The translations under genes and the position numbers were made by a program. DNA of 15,485 bases, taken from contig CANQQH010000014.1 in assembly GCA_947625955.1 (NCBI GenBank), positions 1-15,485 of the forward strand, written 5' to 3'. A model generated the notes under the pieces. It was not told the DNA's origin, did not search any database, and saw only the letters and a list, made by a program, of their open reading frames with translations. Each line of letters opens with the position of its first letter. Position 1 is the first letter of the stretch. Below are positions 7,020 through 13,296 of the stretch, piece after piece. The stretch comes from an uncultured Clostridia bacterium (GTDB lineage Bacteria; Bacillota; Clostridia; Christensenellales; UBA1242).

Positions 7020-8237
7020 TTATTTTCGAAGTATGTCGAGCGGCTCAATATTTTTTATCTTGGTTTTGATGAACACTTTTTGGCAGACTTTCTTTGCGTC
7101 GGTTATGCTTTTGCCGCTCTCGTCGGTCATCGAATCGATTGTGAGTTTCTTTTGAAAGGCGTTGGTTGGGCTCAAAATTTCAAGCGTGTCGCCAACCATG
7201 AACCTGTTGCGCATTTCAACCCAGATTCCGTCTTTTTCCACACTCTTGACTATCGCAACAAACTTCGAGGTCTGCTCTTGCGATGATGATTCCAGGTTTT
7301 GGCGAATCTTGCCGTCTTTGAACATGAAGCCCTTTGTGTAATCACGATGGCTGGCCTTGAAAAGTTCATTATAGATGGACTTTGGAACTTTATATGGTTT
7401 GTTTTCGGCTTTCAATTTATAGTATAAATCAATCGCGCGCCTATACGCATTAACAACTGTTGCAACATAGTAGGGCGATTTCATCCTGCCTTCAATTTTC
7501 AGGCTTGAAACGCCAGCCTCGATGATTTTGTCAATCTCGTCGATCAGGCAGAGGTCCTTTGAGTTCATGATATAGGTTCCCCTGTCGTCCTCTTGAATTT
7601 CAAGTTTTTGGTCTCTGCGGCTCTCTTCGCTTATATAGTATTTCCATCTGCAAGCCTGCACACATTCGCCATGGTTTGCGTCGCGGCCGGTCAGATAGTT
7701 TGAAAGCAGGCACCTGCCGCTATACGAAATGCACATCGCGCCGTGCACGAAGGCTTCAAGCTCCATGTCTTTGTTATATGACTTTATCTCTTTTATCTCG
7801 TCAAGAGAGAGTTCTCTCGCAAGAACAACTCGCGATGCACCCATTTTCTCATAGGCTGCCACTGAATATTTGTTCGTTGAGTTCGCTTGCGTGCTTATGT
7901 GGATGTTGAGGTTTGAGTGCTCTTTGATGAAGTTGAAAACTCCAATGTCGCTCACCAAAACGGCGTCAACGTGTATGCTTTCCAAGAATTTGAGATAGTC
8001 TTCAAGCCCCTCGAAATCCTTGTTGTGGGCATAGATGTTGATGGTTATATACGCTTTTTTGTTTGCGCTATGCACACGCTCAATCGCGCGTTTCATTTCC
8101 TCTTCGTCAAAATTCGAACTCATTGCTCTGAGCCCATAGTTCTTGCCAGCAAAATATACAGCGTCCGCACCAAAGTGCAGCGCCGTTTCAAGTTTTTCCA
8201 TGTCGCCAGCAGGCGCTAAAAGTTCAACTTTTTCCAT
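7020..8237 (-). CDS. trhP: U32-family tRNA 5-hydroxyuridine synthase TrhP
   Basis: Peptidase-U32-family protein of 405 aa. It starts MEKVELLAPAGDMEKLETAL, the typical barrel N-terminus. The signature EAFVHGAMCISYSGRC lies at 161-176 and GECVQACRWKY at 190-200. Cys169, Cys176, Cys192 and Cys230 are candidate iron-sulfur ligands, and SLKIEGRMKSPYYV follows. Despite the family name these are not proteases: TrhP uses prephenate to hydroxylate U34 of certain tRNAs to ho5U. The adjacent trmR, whose product methylates ho5U, strongly supports this role. Bacillus carries two tandem paralogues next to trmR, whereas only one is present here. A GTG at 8243 overlapping the trmR stop (GTGA) is an alternative start, but the ATG at 8237 has GAGG at five bases and gives the family-like N-terminus, so I chose it. 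Confidence 0.9.
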   Translation of the reverse strand: MEKVELLAPAGDMEKLETALHFGADAVYFAGKNYGLRAMSSNFDEEEMKRAIERVHSANKKAYITINIYAHNKDFEGLEDYLKFLESIHVDAVLVSDIGVFNFIKEHSNLNIHISTQANSTNKYSVAAYEKMGASRVVLARELSLDEIKEIKSYNKDMELEAFVHGAMCISYSGRCLLSNYLTGRDANHGECVQACRWKYYISEESRRDQKLEIQEDDRGTYIMNSKDLCLIDEIDKIIEAGVSSLKIEGRMKSPYYVATVVNAYRRAIDLYYKLKAENKPYKVPKSIYNELFKASHRDYTKGFMFKDGKIRQNLESSSQEQTSKFVAIVKSVEKDGIWVEMRNRFMVGDTLEILSPTNAFQKKLTIDSMTDESGKSITDAKKVCQKVFIKTKIKNIEPLDILRK

Positions 8238-8239
8238 TT

Positions 8240-8842
8240 TCACCTCACAAGGATTTCAAGCATCCCGTCTTCAATCTTATATAGTTTGTGGCTCTCGATT
8301 TTTGGATGCATCTTGACAACATCAAGAAACATTTCAAGCCGCTTGACTATTGTTCTAAACCTTTTTGGCATTTCTTTTTTGTTTTCCACCCAGCCTCGAA
8401 ACAAAACATTGTCGGCAAGAATGGTACCGCCGTGCTTTGTGAGCATCAAAAGATTTTCAAGCATTTTCACATATTGCGCTTTGGGACCATCGAGAAAGAT
8501 GAAGTCGAATGTTCCAAGCTGCGCTTCGTCGAGAGCGAGCATTGAAATGGCAAAGCTACAATCGTCTTCGATGATGTTCACTCTGTTTTCAAGCCCCGCA
8601 CGAGAAAAGTTTTCTTTCGCTTCAACAACTTTGGCGTGGTCGTGCTCGATTGTTATAAGCTCACTATCTTTCGATGCTTCAAGCATAAGGATTCCGCTAT
8701 ATCCAACCGCAGTGCCGATTTCAAGAATCTTCTTTGGTTGCAGCCGCTTTACAATTTCGGCAAGCATTTCGTGACTTTTCTCACGAATTATAGGAACACC
8801 CCTGCGTTCAAGTGAGTCTCTCAGCTCAGTTTCCTTTTCCAT
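8240..8842 (-). CDS. trmR: SAM-dependent tRNA 5-hydroxyuridine methyltransferase TrmR
   Basis: A 200-aa class I methyltransferase of the catechol-O-methyltransferase-like type (YrrM in Bacillus). The SAM site ILEIGTAVGYS is at 39-49, acidic motif II TIEHDH at 64-69, FDFIFLDGPKAQY at 112-124, and ILADNVLFRGW at 141-151. Asp118, Asp144 and Asn145 are the likely divalent-metal ligands. It transfers a methyl group to ho5U34 in tRNA to give mo5U34, extending wobble decoding. The ATG starts two bases after the RNase J stop, with AGGGTG inside the end of that gene as Shine-Dalgarno, and the stop nearly touches trhP. The gene is therefore translationally coupled on both sides. Specificity for tRNA rather than small catechols is inferred from the trhP neighbour, the same pairing as in Bacillus. 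Confidence 0.88.
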   Translation of the reverse strand: MEKETELRDSLERRGVPIIREKSHEMLAEIVKRLQPKKILEIGTAVGYSGILMLEASKDSELITIEHDHAKVVEAKENFSRAGLENRVNIIEDDCSFAISMLALDEAQLGTFDFIFLDGPKAQYVKMLENLLMLTKHGGTILADNVLFRGWVENKKEMPKRFRTIVKRLEMFLDVVKMHPKIESHKLYKIEDGMLEILVR

Positions 8843-8843
8843 T

Positions 8844-10757
8844 CTACACCCTGAAAATTATTGGCAATATCATTGGTGTGCGCATTGTCTTTTTATAGAA
8901 GAAGTTGCGAAGAGGCTTGCGGATTTGGTTGCGAAGGTCGTTGAAATCGTGCTCTTCTTTGAAGTCCATGAGTTTCAAAGTGTCCATCAAAATGCCCTTT
9001 GCTTCTTCGGTGAGCGCCTCTGCCTCAGCGTTATAAACAAAGCCGCGGGTTATCATGTATGGCTCAGTTGTAAGCTCTCCACTTTCAGCCGAAACGCCAA
9101 TGACAACAATAACAAGCCCGTCTTCGCTGAGAAGCTTTCTATCGCGCAGAACAACGCTTCCAACATCGCCGATGCCAAGCCCGTCAACAAGTTGTTCGCC
9201 GGCGGCAACTGTTCCCTTCTTTGCCATTGAGTTCTTGGTGACTTCAACAACAGTTCCAATCTCCGGGATGAGCATATTGTGCTTATCCATTCCAAGCCCT
9301 TCCGCCATCAAGCAGTGCTCTTTGAGATGCCTATACTCGCCGTGAACTGGAATGAAGAACTTTGGATGCACGAGCGAGTGTATGGTTTTGAGTTCCTCTT
9401 GGCAAGCGTGACCAGAGGTGTGAACATTATCGTGAATGACCAGCGCGCCCTTTTTATAGAGGTTGTTGATAACCTTGTTTACCATGTTTTCATTGCCTGG
9501 AATTGGGGTTGATGAAAAGATAACGGTGTCGTTATCGCCGATTTCAATTTTGCTAAACTCACCATTTGCAAGCCTTGAAAGTGCACTTCGAGATTCGCCC
9601 TGGCTTCCGGTTGAGAGCACAAGCACATTCTTGTCTTCTAGTGAGCCGACTTTCTCAACATCGATGAAAACATTTTTGTCGAACTTAAACTCGCCGATTT
9701 TCATGCCGGCGTCGATGTTGTTTATCATGCTTCGACCAACAACCGCAACGCGCCTGTTATATTTGATAGCAAGGTCGATTATTTGCTGAATACGATAGAT
9801 GTTGCTCGAGAAGGTCGCAACGAAGATACGCCTTGTTGCGTGCTCAATGAAGATCTCTTCAAGCTTTTCACCAATACACCTTTCGCTGAGAGTGTAGCCT
9901 GGGCGCTCAATATTCGTGCTTTCGCCAAGCAGGAGTGTTACCCCTTTCTCGCCGATTTCGGCAATGCGCGGAAGGTCGATTCTCTCGCCGTCGATCGGAG
10001 TGTAGTCAATCTTGAAGTCGCCGGTGTGGAAAACAATACCAACTGGCGTGGTTATCGAGAGTGCAAAAGCACCGGCAATTGAGTGGTTCACCTTGATGAA
10101 CTCAACGGTGAAGCAACCGAGCCTTACCTCATTTCGTGGGTTTACAACCATTTGCTTGATGTTGGTTATCTTGTGCTCGCGGAGTTTGTTGTCAAGAAGG
10201 GTCAGCGTGAGCTTTGAGCCATAGACTGGGACTTTGAGCTCTTTGAGAAGGTATGGAAGTGAGCCGATGTGGTCTTCGTGGCCGTGGGTTATAACAATAC
10301 CCCTCACCCTCGATGCGTTCTCCTTGAGATAGGTGAAGTCTGGGATAACAAGGTCAACGCCCGGCATATCTTCGCCCGGGAACGCAAGCCCGCAGTCGAT
10401 AACCATGATGTCATCGCCATATTCAAGGGCTGTGATGTTTTTGCCTATTTCTCCAATGCCGCCGAGAAAAACAACTTTGAGCGCGTTCTTGTTTGTTCCA
10501 GCCTTGACCGAAGCTTTCTTTGGCTCGCTCACTTCTTTCTTTGCTGGTTTTTTCTTGGCTCCAACCGAGATTGCAACATTTTGTTCAGGATTATTGAAAA
10601 CCCTCTTTGTTGTTTTGGTGGCTACGGCCTCGGCAGCTTTTGGCATCTCCTTCACGACTTCTTTTTCTTGCTTTTCCTTTTTGCGATATACCCTCTTTTG
10701 AGGTTTGTCGGCAGACTTTTCCTTTGTTGATGATAAAAATTTGTCAATTCTGTCCAT
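8844..10757 (-). CDS. rnj: Ribonuclease J (metallo-beta-lactamase/beta-CASP RNase)
   Basis: A 637-aa RNase J. The catalytic core starts near residue 93 with KVVFLGGIGEIGKN. The zinc motif HGHEDHIG is at 158-165, HTGD at 244-247, the beta-CASP segment STGSQGE at 382-388, SGHACQEEL at 448-456, and PVHGEYRHL at 470-478, followed by the C-terminal domain. RNase J combines 5'-3' exonuclease and endonuclease activity in mRNA decay and rRNA/tRNA maturation in Firmicutes. Residues 1-90 are an extra Lys/Glu/Ala-rich, probably disordered extension; typical Bacillus RNase J1 is about 555 aa. AGGAG lies 12 bases before the ATG. It heads a coupled cluster with trmR and trhP. J1 versus J2 cannot be decided, since only one copy is visible. 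Confidence 0.95.
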   Translation of the reverse strand: MDRIDKFLSSTKEKSADKPQKRVYRKKEKQEKEVVKEMPKAAEAVATKTTKRVFNNPEQNVAISVGAKKKPAKKEVSEPKKASVKAGTNKNALKVVFLGGIGEIGKNITALEYGDDIMVIDCGLAFPGEDMPGVDLVIPDFTYLKENASRVRGIVITHGHEDHIGSLPYLLKELKVPVYGSKLTLTLLDNKLREHKITNIKQMVVNPRNEVRLGCFTVEFIKVNHSIAGAFALSITTPVGIVFHTGDFKIDYTPIDGERIDLPRIAEIGEKGVTLLLGESTNIERPGYTLSERCIGEKLEEIFIEHATRRIFVATFSSNIYRIQQIIDLAIKYNRRVAVVGRSMINNIDAGMKIGEFKFDKNVFIDVEKVGSLEDKNVLVLSTGSQGESRSALSRLANGEFSKIEIGDNDTVIFSSTPIPGNENMVNKVINNLYKKGALVIHDNVHTSGHACQEELKTIHSLVHPKFFIPVHGEYRHLKEHCLMAEGLGMDKHNMLIPEIGTVVEVTKNSMAKKGTVAAGEQLVDGLGIGDVGSVVLRDRKLLSEDGLVIVVIGVSAESGELTTEPYMITRGFVYNAEAEALTEEAKGILMDTLKLMDFKEEHDFNDLRNQIRKPLRNFFYKKTMRTPMILPIIFRV

Positions 10758-10812
10758 AATAAAATAAATCTCCTGTTAAAAAATTGTAAAAATAAAGTTT
10801 TTTTAATTGATT

Positions 10813-10850
10813 GATTGGCTAGTCAATTAGTTGGCGATTGGCTAGTCAAT
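10813..10850. repeat. 23-bp-period tandem duplication at the end of the membrane protein gene
   Basis: The 15-base unit GATTGGCTAGTCAAT occurs at 10813-10827 and again at 10836-10850, a period of 23. The intervening eight bases differ from those flanking the other copy. Each unit is close to self-complementary (ATTG....CAAT ends). The right copy contains the stop codon and last two codons of the 305-aa gene, so the left copy repeats Ile-Asp-stop outside the gene. It lies in the leader of RNase J. Confidence 0.7.
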
Positions 10851-11759
10851 CTTGTTTTCTTCTCCAAGTGGTGTCACGATGATTGAGTTTGAAATATAGT
10901 AGCGTTCCTTTCGCGCACCAAAATAATTGGCGAGTTCAAATATTGCAACAAACACATAGGATGCAGGCAGCGTTACAAGAAGCGCCGCACCAAATGTGAA
11001 GATTCCAAGGAAGAGGTTGACGAGCATTAGCGTTAGGATTGTTATGATAGAGTTTGAAAAAATACGCCAGAACTTTTTGAAAACATGCGTGCAACCTGAG
11101 AAAAATGCCTTGAAAGCCAAACCCTTTTTGCTGAGAAGCTCCCCTGCCATTGCTGAGAAAATCGTGAGCTCGAAAGTTGTTATGAGAGTGAGAAGCAAAA
11201 TAACAATGAAGAGCCCAAGCACAACAGACAGCGGCGTTGACACCAAACTGAAAAATCCATAGAGTATAAGAATTTTTATTGATGATATTGGAATTTTCAA
11301 AACGAACTTCGCAAGCGAGAATCTCAAACCAACGAGCGATGTTGAAACAAGGCTTTGGAAATAGCCAACTTGCGTGAAGCTTGTCATTTTCATATACATT
11401 ATGTTTGAAATATTGAATAGTGAAATGTTTTTGAGTATGCTATTTATAACAACGCCGAACAGGACTGTGAAGAGCATGCTGACCCAAAGATTGCCAATAT
11501 TATGGCTCAAAACTTCGGATAAGTGATTGACTGAGTTTGAAAGCGTTGAGAAAACGTCCTTCGGCGAAGTGTAGATTTTTTCAAAGAAAGCACTAAAATC
11601 TGCAAGCACCCCTTCTGCTCTCAGCGTGGTTATTATTGGATGTGCAACACCATAGACAATTCCAATTATTGCAAGCGATGTTACAAGCATATATAGAAGT
11701 TGCTTCCAAACCAAACTGAAATTAGAGGTCAGGAGCTTTACAGAGTTCTTATAAGACAT
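10842..11759 (-). CDS. Multi-pass membrane protein of unknown function
   Basis: A 305-aa hydrophobic protein with about five or six predicted membrane segments: residues about 20-40, about 92-110, and a long hydrophobic region near 165-200 that probably spans twice, then two more near 235-275. The end is soluble and basic (ANYFGARKERYYISNSIIVTPLGE). No transporter signature, catalytic motif or signal peptide is visible. The start is supported by AAGGGG six to seven bases before the ATG. A candidate promoter lies about 70 bases upstream and beyond a terminator, so the gene begins a new transcription unit that may continue into RNase J. The last codons and stop lie in a tandem duplication. I cannot name the family. 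Confidence 0.8.
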   Translation of the reverse strand: MSYKNSVKLLTSNFSLVWKQLLYMLVTSLAIIGIVYGVAHPIITTLRAEGVLADFSAFFEKIYTSPKDVFSTLSNSVNHLSEVLSHNIGNLWVSMLFTVLFGVVINSILKNISLFNISNIMYMKMTSFTQVGYFQSLVSTSLVGLRFSLAKFVLKIPISSIKILILYGFFSLVSTPLSVVLGLFIVILLLTLITTFELTIFSAMAGELLSKKGLAFKAFFSGCTHVFKKFWRIFSNSIITILTLMLVNLFLGIFTFGAALLVTLPASYVFVAIFELANYFGARKERYYISNSIIVTPLGEENKID

Positions 11760-11818
11760 AATATCCCCTTGAATGAAAAATAAACGAAAAAACCTAAAAA
11801 AAACTTATACTTTCAATT

Positions 11819-11847
11819 AGTATATTATAAGCGGAGAAAAAAAGCAA
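11819..11847 (-). promoter_or_regulatory. Candidate promoter for the 305-aa membrane protein gene
   Basis: Minus strand -35 TTGCTT (11842-11847), a spacer of 17 and -10 TATACT (11819-11824). A second TATAAT sits six bases upstream of this -10 but has no matching -35. The start would fall near 11812, about 50 bases before the ATG. The region 11760-11910 is otherwise AT-rich with no gene. Confidence 0.5.
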
Positions 11848-11910
11848 GCATAAAAAGCAAATTTTTCTTGGGCGCCCTTGATAGGATTTTTATTCTATTA
11901 AAAAACGCAA

Positions 11911-11940
11911 TAAAAAATGGCCGCCCGAAGGCGACCAAAA
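11911..11940 (-). terminator. Intrinsic UUCG-loop terminator after the coiled-coil gene
   Basis: Minus-strand RNA UGGUCGCC-UUCG-GGCGGCCA (11918-11937) forms an 8-bp stem with one G-U pair and a stable UUCG tetraloop, followed by UUUUUUAUU. It starts about ten bases after the stop of the 328-aa gene and closes that transcription unit. Confidence 0.92.
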
Positions 11941-11947
11941 AAGAAGA

Positions 11948-12934
11948 TTATTGCTTGTTTTTGAGATATGAAAGAAGTTCGTTGTAGCGATAGGTTCCAA
12001 GGATTCTTAGAAAATCCTTGTTTGTTTCCATGATGTCAATGGCATAGGAAGTGTCGATGCTGTCGAAGTAGGATTTGAGATAGTCCATCTGCTTGTCTTT
12101 GATGAGATTTTGCGTGTAGTTCGCGCCATACTTGTCTTCAAGCTCGGTCAGCTGCTTTTGCTTTTGAAGCTTTTGATCTTCAAGTTTGAGCTTGTAGTCG
12201 GCTTCAAGTTTGTCAACATTATTATTGAACTCGATTGCTTCGTTTCTGCGCTTTTCATATTCCTGTTTTTGATTTTCAATCTCGCTTTGAAGTTCAAGGG
12301 CATATTCAATGTCAAGGTCGGAAAGCGCTTTGTCTCTTTCAGTTTCAAGATTTTTGATGTTTGCGTCAGCTTCGTCAAGCTTGTTGTTAAGGTCTCTTAG
12401 AGTTTGGCTCAGTTCCTTTGCTCTCCCACCTTCAATCTCTGAAAGTTGATTTATAATAACGCTTGATCTTGCAAGGCCGCGCCTGAGCGCTTGGTTTTCG
12501 GCAGACTTAACGGAGCCATTAAAAACAGAATTGATTTCATCTTTTCTGCTTTCGCTATTTTCTTTCGCAGACTCCTTTTGCTTCATTGCGTTTTCAATTT
12601 GCCTTGAAAAGTTTTCGCTGGTTGACTCTTTCTTTTGGTCATACTTATTTTTTGTGAGTGAAGTTGCAAGGTCTTTTATTTCGTCGTCGGTCTTGGACTC
12701 AACCTCAACTTTTTCAAGACCCAAGCTGTCGGCGGCGTCAACATAGTCGCGGTTTGAATACTTTTTCTCAATGTCGCTAAGGTCGCTAAGAACATCGCTG
12801 ACCCCCTTTTTGCTAAGGTCGCTATTTATCAAACTTATTTCATTTTGATTCTCGTTTTCTTTTTTCTTCTTTTCATTCTTCTCTTTTTCTTCAAGAAGAG
12901 TTTTCACTTTTTTATCAATATTAAAGTTAGCCAT
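11948..12934 (-). CDS. Coiled-coil protein, possibly phage-like structural protein
   Basis: A 328-aa highly charged helical protein. Residues 1-145 are Lys/Glu/Ser/Asn-rich and probably partly disordered. RRGLARSSVI (151-160) stands out as a non-repetitive motif; similar Arg-Gly-x-x-Arg-Ser-Ser stretches occur in hypothetical phage structural-region proteins in my memory. A long coiled coil runs from about 171 to 265, followed by a more ordered C-terminus (YGANYTQNLIKDKQ, then MDYLKSYFDSIDTSYAID). No membrane segment, signal peptide or enzyme motif is present. AAGGAG sits a few bases before the ATG, inside the end of the 38-aa ORF, and the TAA of that ORF abuts the ATG. It is the last gene of the right-hand block and is followed by a terminator. 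Function is unknown; a scaffold, tape or tail role is only a guess from context. Confidence 0.8.
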   Translation of the reverse strand: MANFNIDKKVKTLLEEKEKNEKKKKENENQNEISLINSDLSKKGVSDVLSDLSDIEKKYSNRDYVDAADSLGLEKVEVESKTDDEIKDLATSLTKNKYDQKKESTSENFSRQIENAMKQKESAKENSESRKDEINSVFNGSVKSAENQALRRGLARSSVIINQLSEIEGGRAKELSQTLRDLNNKLDEADANIKNLETERDKALSDLDIEYALELQSEIENQKQEYEKRRNEAIEFNNNVDKLEADYKLKLEDQKLQKQKQLTELEDKYGANYTQNLIKDKQMDYLKSYFDSIDTSYAIDIMETNKDFLRILGTYRYNELLSYLKNKQ

Positions 12935-13051
12935 TTAATCTCCTTTGAAAAATGATTGTGTTGTTTTTTTACAGATTTTTGCCATTTTGAGATTGTTTTT
13001 CATACTCTCAACATATGATTTTGCGTTTTTTATGATTATTAGTTCTGTCAT
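12935..13051 (-). CDS. 38-aa ORF coupled by ATGA overlap
   Basis: ATG at 13051 overlaps the TGA of the 82-aa gene (ATGA), and the TAA directly abuts the ATG of the 328-aa gene, so the ORF exactly fills the gap. It encodes 38 residues beginning MTELIIIKNAKSYVESMKNN and ending SFFKGD, a basic amphipathic-looking peptide. The Shine-Dalgarno is weak (GGTG), consistent with reinitiation. Exact fit between two genes is the main support. The product is unrecognised. The alternative is a leader stretch that simply lacks stops. Confidence 0.55.
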   Translation of the reverse strand: MTELIIIKNAKSYVESMKNNLKMAKICKKTTQSFFKGD

Positions 13052-13296
13052 AGTTTGTTCACCGCCAGGCTTTTGTCTATTCGCGTTATGATATAGTTTT
13101 CGTCAAGGGCAATCACTTCGAAATATGGAAGTGATACCTTTTCTTTTTTGAGTGAGATGTTATCATCATTTATCTCAACTTGCTTTTTTCCAATGCCACC
13201 AAGATAATAAAAGATGCTGATTGAGTTTTCGCTAGGCATGATTGCCGAGATGTTTTCACCTTTTCCAAATTTCGAAAATTGGTTATTGAATATCAT
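13048..13296 (-). CDS. Small 82-aa protein in the putative phage-like block
   Basis: 82 residues starting MIFNNQFSKFGKGENISAI, with alternating hydrophobic and polar residues typical of a small beta-rich domain (SISIFYYLGGIG, KKEKVSLPYFEVIALDENY). The start lies 14 bases inside the end of the 699-aa gene, with GAGGA six bases before the ATG. The stop overlaps the next ORF as ATGA. Such interlocked small genes behind a large fibre-like gene are common in phage tail modules, where they encode chaperones or accessory tail proteins. No family recognised. Confidence 0.7.
   Translation of the reverse strand: MIFNNQFSKFGKGENISAIMPSENSISIFYYLGGIGKKQVEINDDNISLKKEKVSLPYFEVIALDENYIITRIDKSLAVNKL

Noticed and set aside
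6958..7020. Possible promoter for sigK in the trhP-sigK gap
   Set aside because: Candidate hexamers (TTGTCA with TATCCT, TTGCAG with TATACC) have spacings of 20 and 15 bases, and no SigE- or SigK-type pair could be matched with confidence.
8286..10730. Several plus-strand open frames of 100-160 codons opposite trmR and RNase J
   Set aside because: Antisense shadows of well-supported genes, with no Shine-Dalgarno and low-complexity translations.
11870..11877. GGGCGCCC palindrome near the terminator
   Set aside because: An isolated 8-base palindrome without flanking T-run or second copy; probably chance.
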